Shown here in pieces: positions 55,301 through 63,438 of a stretch of 64,000 bases of DNA. Below the pieces are notes generated by a model, which saw only the letters and a program-made list of their open reading frames with translations, was not told the origin of the DNA and did not search any database. Each line of letters begins with the position of its first letter. The stretch's first letter is position 1. Location: assembly GCA_947475415.1 (NCBI GenBank), contig CANJLH010000008.1, positions 1-64,000 of the forward strand, given 5' to 3'. Source of the DNA: Caulobacteraceae bacterium (GTDB taxonomy: Bacteria; Pseudomonadota; Alphaproteobacteria; Caulobacterales; Caulobacteraceae). The translations under genes and the position numbers were made by a program.

Positions 55301-56528
55301 AGCTGTAGTCCCGCCCCTTATACGCCACGGATACCGGACCGCTGATCCTGGCCAGGGCGTAGCCGCCCAGGGTCCCCTTCTGAGCCTCTCCCTGGCCCTT
55401 GAACGCCCAGGTGTCCGCGTCACCCTTCCAGACACCGACCAACTGTGCCGGCCCCGTCGCCGGTGCGCCGCTTACCTTGGAAATATCCGCCGTCGCCAGC
55501 ATCACCCGAAGGCCGTTCGGTCCCGAACGGCGCTTGCCAATGTCGCCAAGCCCACTCGCCGTGGCGGTCAGGTTGGCGGCCGTAAGCCGCCCTGTCAGCT
55601 CATACATCGACCGGGCTTTGCGCCCGTTGACCTCGAAGTGCGCCTCAGGCCCCACCCGCTCCGCGAGACCTGCGGTCAGGCGCGAAGCTGAAAGCAGCCA
55701 CCGACCGCGCGCTGCCCCACCTGCGGGTGTCCAGGCGCCCGACGCCTCCAACGGCCGAGTGTCCCCCGAAGTCGCAACCGCCTCGAAATGTCCGGACTTG
55801 AGTTGACCGCCGGCAAGTATGCGCAGTCGAAACCTGCGGTCTGCGGCCAAGCCCAGCGCGCCTGCCATGGCTCCGCCGTTCGCCTCGTCGGCGCGGATGT
55901 CCAGCCGCATGGGCTGGGCGTCGCCGATCAGGAAGTCGATGTCTAGTCGGTCGCCGGCATGCAACCGGCTCGCACCATGAATTTGACCAGACTGGCGGCC
56001 AATCCGGGCGATGTCGAACCGCGCCCGCGCATCGTAGAGCCCCCGCACCGCGCTGAACGCCGGCAGGGTCTCCACCTGCGTTTGCACGGCCAGCAGATGA
56101 ATCGACACCGGGGCGGGCTTGTCCGGCCGCTTCGGCGACAGTATTGGCCGGCGCAGTATCGTTAGCTTTCGGGCGGTGAGCAGATCGGCTTCGAAGCGGC
56201 GGTGCAGCAGGGCGGACGCCCGCCAGGTCATATGCAGGTCTCTGGCCTCCCACCAGATGCCTTGAGAATCACGCAAGGCAAGCCGACGCAGTCGGAAATC
56301 GCGCCAAAGGTCGCCCTGCAGCCCCTCAACGTGGACGTTCCCAAACTGGCCGATCCGCTGACCTTCTACCCCCGCCTCGACGAACCGGCGGCCGGTGTCG
56401 GTCAGCACGCCGTAGCGGGCCGTCACCCCCAGTCCGGCGGCGAGCGCGATCCCAGCCGCGCCGACGATCTGTAGCCAGCGGCTCCTAGGCCGCGCTGGCG
56501 CGGGGGAATGTTCGTCAGGCGTGCTCAA
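52380..56528 (-). CDS. tamB: Translocation and assembly module protein TamB
   Basis: 1382 residues. The start is TTG at 56528 overlapping the tamA stop (TTGA), as no closer ATG is in frame. N-terminal membrane anchor (about 17-40), a very long repetitive beta-taco groove, and a C-terminal TamB domain (DUF490) with GQVLFGRSASQLSPLEAAQLASALSALAGG and a final WRRDY. TamA/TamB insert or transport envelope components between inner and outer membranes; the hydrophobic groove may carry phospholipids. Confidence 0.9.
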   Translation of the reverse strand: MSTPDEHSPAPARPRSRWLQIVGAAGIALAAGLGVTARYGVLTDTGRRFVEAGVEGQRIGQFGNVHVEGLQGDLWRDFRLRRLALRDSQGIWWEARDLHMTWRASALLHRRFEADLLTARKLTILRRPILSPKRPDKPAPVSIHLLAVQTQVETLPAFSAVRGLYDARARFDIARIGRQSGQIHGASRLHAGDRLDIDFLIGDAQPMRLDIRADEANGGAMAGALGLAADRRFRLRILAGGQLKSGHFEAVATSGDTRPLEASGAWTPAGGAARGRWLLSASRLTAGLAERVGPEAHFEVNGRKARSMYELTGRLTAANLTATASGLGDIGKRRSGPNGLRVMLATADISKVSGAPATGPAQLVGVWKGDADTWAFKGQGEAQKGTLGGYALARISGPVSVAYKGRDYSYSADLTGAGGAGQGFVAALLGAAPKAQVEGSQLADGRVLLRRVDVTGKGLVVRASGDRGLLGGLSFKGQAEISNLAAARPDASGLVRASWSASQGGAEQPWSFTVDAKATRFASGMAELDRLLGAQPTLVGAAILDRGVVANARSELTGAMGRVETTGDVGPAGRLALKLAWSAKGPFRAGSVEISGQARGSGSVTGDVMAPKADLIADFDAIDAPRLPLKDAHVTLTFVNRADGTDGVASLTAQSAYGPARASSAFRFTPGGVDLTDLSVDGAGVQASGALSLRRRAPSAADLHLAIGRGALLDQGLVAGTVRIVDAAGGARADVSLTAKDALMTGAGLAIRSGRISAEGPLARLPYRAQLEGEARGGAWSLDGGGLLTDAAPDYTLSFQGSGQARGRSLSTVEPAIIHINGENRDARVRLAAPDGGRIDLTARLADGAADIRGQIGRLSLETLDQDLAGKIDANFSVQGHGGPLSGELDARVENARGRGTDVKTGLDGTLKAKLSGDTVSLNAQATNAMGLQANANLVLPAESSARPFRIAINRVRPMSGRFFAEGEVKPLWDLLVGGDRSLSGQIRAQGSLSGTLADPLAQGEASLGGARFQDGATGLILTDAKATATFLNGSVDVREASGSDGRGGMMSGAGRVSLARNGVSSLRMDLKAFRLIDNEQATAAASGQVTIDRAADGKVRISGALGIDRAEVAAETRTPSGVVAMEVVERNKPADLKSALAPAPRANGAVALDVTLKAPRRVFIRGRGLDMEMSLDARVAGTTSRPRLSGVARVVRGDYEFAGKRFTFDDRGVVYLSTRLEDIRLDLSAKREDPALTAVVQIRGTAADPEITLTSTPVLPNDEVLSQVLFGRSASQLSPLEAAQLASALSALAGGGGFDVMGNLKAFARLDRLALGGGDQSGVTVSGGKYLTEDVYLEITGGGREGASAEVQWRVGRRLSILSRLGSQNNARLAVRWRRDY

Positions 56529-58303
56529 AAGCTCTGCCCGATGCTGATGTAGATTTGGTAGGCCGCATCGCCCTGACGCTTGTCAAAGGGGACCGCCACA
56601 TCCGCGCGGAGGGGGCCAAAGCCTAGGTCATAACGAACGCCGATCCCGCCGCCGATGCTCAGATCACGGCTCCTCGGGAATTCGTTTGTTCCCACCGCAC
56701 CCGCGTCCACAAACACCGCCACGCCCCAGGGCCCGGTCACATGTTGCCGCAACTCGGCTGTAGCCTCCAGCAGCGACAAGCCCCCTTGAGGCGTGTTGTC
56801 CGACAGCCGAGGCCCTACCGCCTGAAAGGCGTAACCCCTCACCGACCCGCCACCGCCAGCGTAGAAGCGCCGAGACGCCGGCACCTCGGGGATCGAACCG
56901 CCGACGATCACCCCCGCGCGCAAACGGCCCGCCACAACGCTTCGGCCGCCGTTCGAAAGCGGCAGGTAATAGGCGCCCTGGCCGGTGAGTTTCAGGTACG
57001 GCCTGTTCACCGCGCCGACCAGCATGGTTGGCTCGGCCCTTGCCGTAAGCCGCCAGCCGCGCTTTGGATCCAGCGGATGATCCGAGCGGTCAAGGGCGAA
57101 GTCTCCCAGCAGGCTGATGGTCACGACTCGCCGTCCGAGAGGGGTCAGCGTCTGTGGTCGCTTTTCGTCCGTGTTGGACACGTCGATCGACCCACCTGCG
57201 GTGATGTAGGATGTTCGCCGGTAGCGCCGCTGCACGTCGGCTCGGATGCCAAAACCGGTTTCGTCATAGGCGTCGGTGCGGACACGGTACGCCGCCGCGC
57301 CAAAACGAAGCGTCTGCCGCGGTCGCAGCCAGTGCGGCAGCCTAATTTCCCCATCGACGCGGCTATCCAGCTCGGACAGGCGCGCGAAAATCGACAGTGT
57401 GTCGGCGCGATGCAAGATATTGTAGCGCGTCCATCGGGCGTCGAAGCCATAACCCTCGGTGGTGCCCCAACTCGCGCCGACCTCGATCGTGCGCGGCTTT
57501 CGGTCGGCGAGACTGATCACCACCGGCCGAAGTCCCCCCTCGGTGGTCTGTTCCGGCGGCGCTAGCGCCACCGCGACGCTGTCATAGACACTCGTTTCGA
57601 GCAGACGCCGCTCTATCTCCGCCACGTCATCCGGGTCATAGACTTCGCCGGGTCCCCAGGTCGCCAGCCTCTGGACCCAGGCGCGCGATGTACGTGTCGC
57701 CTGGACCAGGTCAATCGCTCCCAGTCGCACCAGGCGCCCCGCCGCGATGCGAAATTCCGGGCTGATGGACTCGTCGGCGTGGTCAACCACCACCTCCCTT
57801 GGCTCGGCGGCGACATCGGCGTAGCCGTGCTTCTGGACCGTCGCCACGACGCGCCCCTCGGCCGCAAGCACGTCGGCGGCGCGACCTGGCGTCCCGTCCT
57901 TCAGGCCAATAGCGTCGCGCGCCGCCGCTTGGGTCGGCAGCACCGGTGGTTCGCCCCGCCAGGTGACGCGTGCGTCACGCAGGTTAAAGCGCGGTCCCGG
58001 TTTCACCTGCACGATGGATGCGGGGGTATCACCGTCCCCAACGTCGGGTTCGACCGAATAGGCATAGTATCCTTCAGCTCGCAGCACGGCGATCGCCGCT
58101 TCCGCGGCCGCATAAGCTCGCCGACGCGCCTCGAAGCGATTGGGTATTGGCCGGTCAGTATCGCCAATCGCCTGAACGATTTCGGCTTTCAAATCCGCCG
58201 GCAGATCGCCCTGGACCACCGCGCGCGGCGTCGCGGCTAGCGCGCCTGCGCAATACGCGCATAGGACCGCCGCGGCGGCGATTGCGACGATGAAACGTCC
58301 CAC
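56525..58303 (-). CDS. tamA: Translocation and assembly module protein TamA
   Basis: 592 residues from the GTG at 58303, with signal peptide VAIAAAAVLCAYCAGALAA; a longer reading to 58510 is Gly/Arg-rich and unlikely. POTRA domains (about 45-285) are followed by a 16-strand beta-barrel ending YQIYISIGQSF, with a terminal Phe as in Omp85 proteins. The RFYAGGGGSVRGYAF motif (VRGY/F) is the Omp85 lid-lock signature. Coupled to tamB. Confidence 0.9.
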   Translation of the reverse strand: MGRFIVAIAAAAVLCAYCAGALAATPRAVVQGDLPADLKAEIVQAIGDTDRPIPNRFEARRRAYAAAEAAIAVLRAEGYYAYSVEPDVGDGDTPASIVQVKPGPRFNLRDARVTWRGEPPVLPTQAAARDAIGLKDGTPGRAADVLAAEGRVVATVQKHGYADVAAEPREVVVDHADESISPEFRIAAGRLVRLGAIDLVQATRTSRAWVQRLATWGPGEVYDPDDVAEIERRLLETSVYDSVAVALAPPEQTTEGGLRPVVISLADRKPRTIEVGASWGTTEGYGFDARWTRYNILHRADTLSIFARLSELDSRVDGEIRLPHWLRPRQTLRFGAAAYRVRTDAYDETGFGIRADVQRRYRRTSYITAGGSIDVSNTDEKRPQTLTPLGRRVVTISLLGDFALDRSDHPLDPKRGWRLTARAEPTMLVGAVNRPYLKLTGQGAYYLPLSNGGRSVVAGRLRAGVIVGGSIPEVPASRRFYAGGGGSVRGYAFQAVGPRLSDNTPQGGLSLLEATAELRQHVTGPWGVAVFVDAGAVGTNEFPRSRDLSIGGGIGVRYDLGFGPLRADVAVPFDKRQGDAAYQIYISIGQSF

Positions 58304-58380
58304 GCCTATCGATTCCCTGCGCCCCCGACTGAGGTCTCTAACCGGCTCGCCCCGTGGTGTCACTCGCAGAACACGCCCGT

Positions 58381-60900
58381 CTAATCCGCGCGGAGCGCCG
58401 GCGCAGGCCGCCGCGACAGAGCTTGCAGCGCCGCCAGCACGCCCCCGGTCGCCGCCAGCCCGGTCGCGCCTCCCGCCAAGGCCAATACGCCGCCCCAGTC
58501 GACGCTCCATTGAGCCTCGAACACCCGCACCACCACCGGCCAGGCCGCCGCATAGCCCAGCGCCACTCCGGCCATGCCCGCGATCAAGCCGACTGCGCCA
58601 TATTCCAGGACATAGGCGCCGAGAATCTGCGCCCGCGACGCTCCCAGGACCTTAAGCACGGCGGCCTCGCGGTTGCGGGCCTGGGCGCGCGCAGCGATGG
58701 CGCCGGCCAACACCAGCAGACCGGCCAGCGCCGCCACGGCCGCAGCGCCACGGATCGCCAGCCCCAGCCGATCGAAGAGATCTGTCGCCGCCGCCAGTTG
58801 CTCGCGCACCGAAATCACCGATACCTCCGGGAAATCGCGACCCAGCGCGCGACTCAGCGCCCGCTCCTCAGCGCCTGTCGCCTTGGCGATCGCAACCTGG
58901 CGCAAAACCGCCCCCTCAAACGCCGATGGATTCAGAATCACGGCGAAGTTGGAGCCGAATCCGCCGAAATCCACCTTGCGGACCACCGCCAGCCGCGCCT
59001 CGATATCCCGGCCCAGCACGTTCAGCCCGACCAAGTCACCAACCTTCAGTCCCGCGCCATGGGCCACGTTCGCTTCCAGGGCCAACAGTGGCGGACCCCG
59101 GTAGCCGGCCGGCCACCAACGCCCGGCGACAATGCGGGCGTCGCGGGGCGCGGCGTCGAGGGTGGAAATCTGAATGTCGTTATCGAAGGCCCAGCGCTCG
59201 GAAGCCGCAATTCTCGACTTGTCCGGCGCAGTCCCGCGCACCGCCACGATACGCCCGCTCACCAGCGGCATGCGCAGATAGTCCTCGCCGGTCAACGCAT
59301 GCGCGAACGCGGCGGCGACCGCAGCGTCGAAGGCCGCAGCTCGATCGCCCGGAATCTCGGTGAACACCAGCGCTGGCGCGGTCTTCGGCGCGACTTCGGA
59401 GATCTGCCGCAGCAGGCTCGACTGGATCAACACCACCGCCGCCAGCAGCGCCACGCCAAGGCCGATCGCCGGCGCTGCGGTTCGCGCCGCTGATCGCGGT
59501 CCGGCCAAATTGGCGAGCCCCAGCCTGACAGCGCCTTTCGCGTGGATTCTCACGCGGCCTGCAAGGGCCGCAGTCGCCACCCCAAGCGCCCATAGCAACG
59601 CGAACGCCACCGCTACTCCGGCGATCATGATGGCGGCGGCCATGGGCGTCGGCGCGGAGATCAATGCCAGACCCGCCAGCGCGGCGCCGGCCAGGCCGGC
59701 CCCGAAAGTTTCCGGCCCGAGCTTCAGACCGGCGTCGAAGTCGCGACGCAACAGACTGGCGGGTGACGTCGCCCGCGCCCGGCCCAGCGGCGCCAGGGAA
59801 AAGGCTGCCGCCGACAATAGTCCGAACACCCCAGCCCTGATCAACGGCTGCGGATAAACCGCGAAAAGCGCCGGAACCGGCAAGTCGTCTCCGATCAGCC
59901 CGCCAAGCACAAAGGGCGCCGCGGTCCCGATCATCAGGCCAATGCCCACGCCAAGCAGCGCCAGCGCGCCCACTTGGATCAGATAGATATTGCGCACCAA
60001 ACCGCCCGATGCGCCCAGCGCCTTCAGAGTGGCGATCACCGGCTTGCGCCCCTCCAGATAGGCCGAGACCGCACCGAACACGCCGAGCCCCCCGGCCACC
60101 AGCGAGGCCAGGCCGATGAAGCCCAGGAAATATTCCAGTTGATCGATCATCCGGCCGATCCCTGGCGCGGCATCGTCACGGGTCCGGATCCGGAAATCGC
60201 GCCCAGGCAGCGCCCTGGTCAGTGTCGCCGCTGCGGTCTTTGGCGACATGCCGGCCGGCAGCGCTACCCGTGCGGTCTCTCCGAACGGCAGCCCCGGAGC
60301 CAAGAGCCCGCTTGCTTCCAATGTCTCCATGCGGGTGATCACCCGCGGCCCCAGCGCAAACCCGCGGGAGAGTCGGTCGGGCTCGCCCAGCAGCACGGCC
60401 CGCGCCACAAGCGGAACCTCCCCAGCCAGGAACCGGTCGCCGAGTTTCAACCTCAGCCGATCTAGCAGCGCAGCCTCCACCACGGCTCCCGCCACGCCGT
60501 CGATTGGCTCCAGCGCGGCCTCAAGCGACCCACCGCCGGCAAGTTCGACTTTACCTGCCAATGGGTAGTTCTCACTCACCCCCCGCAACTGGACCAACCG
60601 CCGCTCACCTGAAGGCGCCTCGGCCATCGCCCGCGACGCCGCCGACCATGCCGTGCGCCCCATCCCTTCCACAGCCGCACGTTCCGCCGCCGTGAACCGC
60701 CGCTGCTCCACGGACACCGACAGGTCGCCGCCCAGGATTTCGCCGGAGTTTTCCGCCAAACCCCGCCGGAACGCCTCGGCGGTCGATCCCGCTGCGGCAA
60801 TGGCCGCAACACCCAGCGCCAGGCAGGCCAGGAAAACGCGGAACCCCCTCACCCCGCCACGCAGTTCCCGCACCGCAAATCTCAGCGACAGGGGATTCAC
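58381..60900 (-). CDS. ABC transporter permease, YbbP-like
   Basis: 839 residues; GTG start overlapping the ATPase stop. An N-terminal membrane segment, a periplasmic domain, then paired FtsX-type blocks in the middle and at the end (FIGLASLVAGGLGVFGAVSAYLEGRKPVIATLKALGAS and AARAQARNREAAVLKVLGAS). Same size as E. coli YbbP (~800 aa). Next to YbbA-like ATPase and divergent from tesA, reproducing the E. coli tesA/ybbA/ybbP layout. Confidence 0.88.
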   Translation of the reverse strand: MNPLSLRFAVRELRGGVRGFRVFLACLALGVAAIAAAGSTAEAFRRGLAENSGEILGGDLSVSVEQRRFTAAERAAVEGMGRTAWSAASRAMAEAPSGERRLVQLRGVSENYPLAGKVELAGGGSLEAALEPIDGVAGAVVEAALLDRLRLKLGDRFLAGEVPLVARAVLLGEPDRLSRGFALGPRVITRMETLEASGLLAPGLPFGETARVALPAGMSPKTAAATLTRALPGRDFRIRTRDDAAPGIGRMIDQLEYFLGFIGLASLVAGGLGVFGAVSAYLEGRKPVIATLKALGASGGLVRNIYLIQVGALALLGVGIGLMIGTAAPFVLGGLIGDDLPVPALFAVYPQPLIRAGVFGLLSAAAFSLAPLGRARATSPASLLRRDFDAGLKLGPETFGAGLAGAALAGLALISAPTPMAAAIMIAGVAVAFALLWALGVATAALAGRVRIHAKGAVRLGLANLAGPRSAARTAAPAIGLGVALLAAVVLIQSSLLRQISEVAPKTAPALVFTEIPGDRAAAFDAAVAAAFAHALTGEDYLRMPLVSGRIVAVRGTAPDKSRIAASERWAFDNDIQISTLDAAPRDARIVAGRWWPAGYRGPPLLALEANVAHGAGLKVGDLVGLNVLGRDIEARLAVVRKVDFGGFGSNFAVILNPSAFEGAVLRQVAIAKATGAEERALSRALGRDFPEVSVISVREQLAAATDLFDRLGLAIRGAAAVAALAGLLVLAGAIAARAQARNREAAVLKVLGASRAQILGAYVLEYGAVGLIAGMAGVALGYAAAWPVVVRVFEAQWSVDWGGVLALAGGATGLAATGGVLAALQALSRRPAPALRAD

Positions 60901-61565
60901 GCCGGCTCCAAAATGCGGCCATCACGCATGACCACGCGTCGATCCGCCTGTTCGGCCAGGCCCTCATCGTGAGTCACCATCACCAGCGCCGTTCCGGCCT
61001 CGCGCACCAGGTCGAACATCAACGCCGCGACATGGTCTGCGTTGGCTGCGTCCAGATTGCCCGTGGGTTCGTCAGCGAACAACAACATCGGACGCGGCGC
61101 CAGCGCCCGGGCCAGCGCCACCCGCTGCTGCTCGCCCCCCGACAGCTGGTGCGGATAGTGCCTTTGGCGCGCTGACAGGCCGACTCTGTCCAGCCACGCC
61201 CGCGCCTGCGCCTGCGCTTCGGCTCGTCCCGCGATTTCCAGCGGTGCGGCCACATTTTCCTGGGCGGTCATATTGGGTAGCAGGTGGAAGGATTGGAACA
61301 CCAGCGAGACCCGCCCCCTTCGCAGCCGTGCGCGACCATCCTCATCCAGCGCCGTCAGATCCTGACCAAGCAGCCGCACCTGTCCCGAGGTTTGCCGCTC
61401 CAGACCCGCAGCCACCGATATCAGCGACGACTTTCCTGAGCCAGAGGGACCGGTCACAGCCACTCGCTCGCCGGCGGCGACCCGAAAATCCACACCGCGC
61501 AAAATCTCCACCGGACCGGCGGCGGACGGCAGCGTCAGGGTAACCGCGTCCAGGGCGAGCGACAT
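60897..61565 (-). CDS. ABC transporter ATPase, YbbA/LolD-like
   Basis: 222 residues from ATG 61565; a GTG at 61589 would add eight residues. Walker A VTGPSGSGKSS, Q-loop VFQSFHLLPNMT, signature LSGGEQQRVALARAL, Walker B LLFADEPTGNLD and MVTHDEGLAEQ. Partner of the YbbP-like permease. LolD-type ATPases are similar but the neighbouring permease argues for YbbA. Confidence 0.9.
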   Translation of the reverse strand: MSLALDAVTLTLPSAAGPVEILRGVDFRVAAGERVAVTGPSGSGKSSLISVAAGLERQTSGQVRLLGQDLTALDEDGRARLRRGRVSLVFQSFHLLPNMTAQENVAAPLEIAGRAEAQAQARAWLDRVGLSARQRHYPHQLSGGEQQRVALARALAPRPMLLFADEPTGNLDAANADHVAALMFDLVREAGTALVMVTHDEGLAEQADRRVVMRDGRILEPA

Positions 61566-61643
61566 GGTGGTCGCAGAGGCGTCATACACGTTTTTGATCC
61601 GGGGATTGAGCCAGGGCTTGGAGACCTTAGATAGGTTCTATCC

Positions 61644-62288
61644 ATGTCGAACGCACCAACCACTCGGCCCAGCCGCCGCGCCGTCTTCCTGGCCGGCCTC
61701 GCGGCCATGCCCATGGCCGCCCAGGCCGCGTCAGTTCGTGTCATCACCATGCTGGGGGATTCCATCACCGCTGGCTATGGCCTGCCCCGCGCCCAGGCGC
61801 TGCCGGTTCAACTGGAGACCACCCTGCGCCGACGAGGTCTCAGCGTCATCGTGCGCGGAGCCGGCGTTTCAGGCGACACAACCGCCGGCGGACTGGCACG
61901 CGTCGACTTCAGCGTGTTGGCCGACACCGACCTGTGCATCGTAGCCCTGGGCGGTAACGACTTGCTGCAGGGCATCGATCCTCGGAGGACCCAGGTGAAT
62001 CTCGAACGGATCGTCGAGCGCCTGCAAATGCGCCACATCAAGGTGTTGCTGGCGGGCCTCAAGGCGCCGGGTGTGATCGGCTTGACTTACGCCCGTGATT
62101 TTCAGGCGGTATTTCCCGCTGTGGCGCGAAGGCGTGGCGCGATCCTCTACCCTGACCTGCTCGCCGGTGTCGCGCGCGACCCCCGCCTAGTTCAGAAGGA
62201 TGGCCTCCACCCCAACGCCGACGGCGCGCGGCTCATCGCCGAGCGGTTGGCTCCAGTGGTCGCAAAAACTCTTAGCGGTCACGGCTGA
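61644..62288 (+). CDS. tesA: SGNH arylesterase / thioesterase I (TesA-like)
   Basis: 214 residues. Twin-Arg-like signal (SRRAVFLAGLAAMPMAAQA). Catalytic Ser40 in MLGDSITAGYG, Gly/Asn block GGND (103-106), Asp186 and His189 in KDGLHPN. Periplasmic lysophospholipase/thioesterase. A GATAG-GTT-CTATC inverted repeat (61630-61642) abuts the start codon. Converges on a short hypothetical gene (5-nt gap). Confidence 0.9.
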   Translation: MSNAPTTRPSRRAVFLAGLAAMPMAAQAASVRVITMLGDSITAGYGLPRAQALPVQLETTLRRRGLSVIVRGAGVSGDTTAGGLARVDFSVLADTDLCIVALGGNDLLQGIDPRRTQVNLERIVERLQMRHIKVLLAGLKAPGVIGLTYARDFQAVFPAVARRRGAILYPDLLAGVARDPRLVQKDGLHPNADGARLIAERLAPVVAKTLSGHG

Positions 62289-62293
62289 ACGGT

Positions 62294-62521
62294 TCAGGCC
62301 TGCGGATGGAAGTCCTCGACGGCCGGGCCGCACCATGCGCGCACCATCGCCTTGAACATTATAGCGGCAAGCACCGCGGCCCGCGCCTCCGCGCCGTCCA
62401 GTTCGACAGTACGGCACCCATAGGGGCTCTCCAGGTGAAGGTCGCCATCGATGACGTGCCAAACGCCCGCATAGAGTCGCCCACGATAGGCGAAAGTGAC
62501 GCTGTGACGGATAAGGACCAT
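62294..62521 (-). CDS. Hypothetical 75-residue protein
   Basis: Starts MVLIRHSVTFAYRGRLYAGVWHVIDGDLHLESPYG; a TTG at 62542 could extend it by seven residues. The sequence looks like a small beta-rich domain followed by a helix (EARAAVLAAIMFKAMVRAW). No family recognised. Codon pattern is ordinary for the window. Confidence 0.5.
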   Translation of the reverse strand: MVLIRHSVTFAYRGRLYAGVWHVIDGDLHLESPYGCRTVELDGAEARAAVLAAIMFKAMVRAWCGPAVEDFHPQA

Positions 62522-62669
62522 TCTGGCGTCCCCAGACCCCAATCACACTCCAATGTGGAGCCAGGCCGCTATGCGCGCGCCGGTCGTTTGTTAACCATTT
62601 GATTGCGTCGCCTCAAGCCCTAAAATTTACAGCGTTCTCCCAAACAATTCGGGGCGGCGGCGCACATGT

Positions 62670-62744
62670 TGGTAGGCCGGGTGGGAGTCGAACCCACGAC
62701 CATCCGATTAAAAGTCGGATGCTCTACCACTGAGCTACCGGCCC
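62670..62744 (-). tRNA. tRNA-Lys (UUU)
   Basis: Cloverleaf read on the minus strand: acceptor 5' GGGCCGG pairs with 3' CCGGCCT (first pair G-U), D-arm AGCTCAGTGGTAGAGC, anticodon loop ACTTTTAAT giving UUU, T-arm with GGTTCGACTCC. CCA at 62670-62672 is encoded. 75 nt in all. Confidence 0.95.
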
Positions 62745-62862
62745 AACAGGCCGGCGTTTGGGCGCCGGCGAAGCGGCGCGGACCATATGCGGCGCCCCTT
62801 GGCCACGCAAGGCCGCGTGATCTAAGCTATGCATTCATCCAGACTCGGAGAACGGATTGATC

Positions 62863-63438
62863 ATGCGCCTCGCTATCATCGCCGCCGCCGCCACCATGAT
62901 CGCCGGCGCCGCACTCGCCGATGACCCCCAAAGGGTGCAGACCACCAAGGATGCAAACGAAAGCGGCATCACAGGTGCGGTGTCAGCCCCGCTGCGCGAC
63001 GTCAATGTGCTCAGAACAAAGGTCCCGCCGGTGCTGCTGGAGGCCATGGCGGATCCATACGGCCGTCCTGGCAGGCGGCCCAATTGCGCCCAGATCGCCG
63101 CCATGGTGTCCCCCCTGGACGAGGCCTTGGGCCCTGACCTCGACGTGCCGCCAGAGGATGCGGACAAATCCGAAAAGGGGCGCGCCGTCGCCATGGGCGC
63201 GGTCGCGGGCCTCGCCTCCGATGTGATTCCTTTCCATGGCTTTGTGCGCAAACTGTCCGGCGCGGAGCGGCATGACAACTTCGTCCAGGCCGCGATCCTG
63301 GCGGGCAATGTCCGCCGCGCCTACCTCAAGGGTCTTGGCGAGGCTCGAGGCTGCATGCCCCCGGCCACTCCGTCGCATGTTCTGGCTGGAACGCCCGCCG
63401 CGACACCACCTGGAGGGCCCGGCTACCGCGGTCGCTGA
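62863..63438 (+). CDS. Secreted hypothetical protein
   Basis: 191 residues from ATG 62863 with signal peptide ([19 protein letters not shown]). Conserved-looking core: [30 protein letters not shown], then [44 protein letters not shown]. Two Cys (about 76 and 165). I recall similar sequences in Caulobacterales and Sphingomonadales, unnamed. The tail overlaps the convergent tgt gene by 16 nt. Confidence 0.7.
   Translation: MRLAIIAAAATMIAGAALADDPQRVQTTKDANESGITGAVSAPLRDVNVLRTKVPPVLLEAMADPYGRPGRRPNCAQIAAMVSPLDEALGPDLDVPPEDADKSEKGRAVAMGAVAGLASDVIPFHGFVRKLSGAERHDNFVQAAILAGNVRRAYLKGLGEARGCMPPATPSHVLAGTPAATPPGGPGYRGR

Noticed and set aside
62666..62860. 65-codon plus-strand reading frame beginning with the VGVEPTTIRLKVGC pattern
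   Set aside because: This is the well-known spurious translation antisense to a tRNA gene; the tRNA-Lys on the minus strand explains it.
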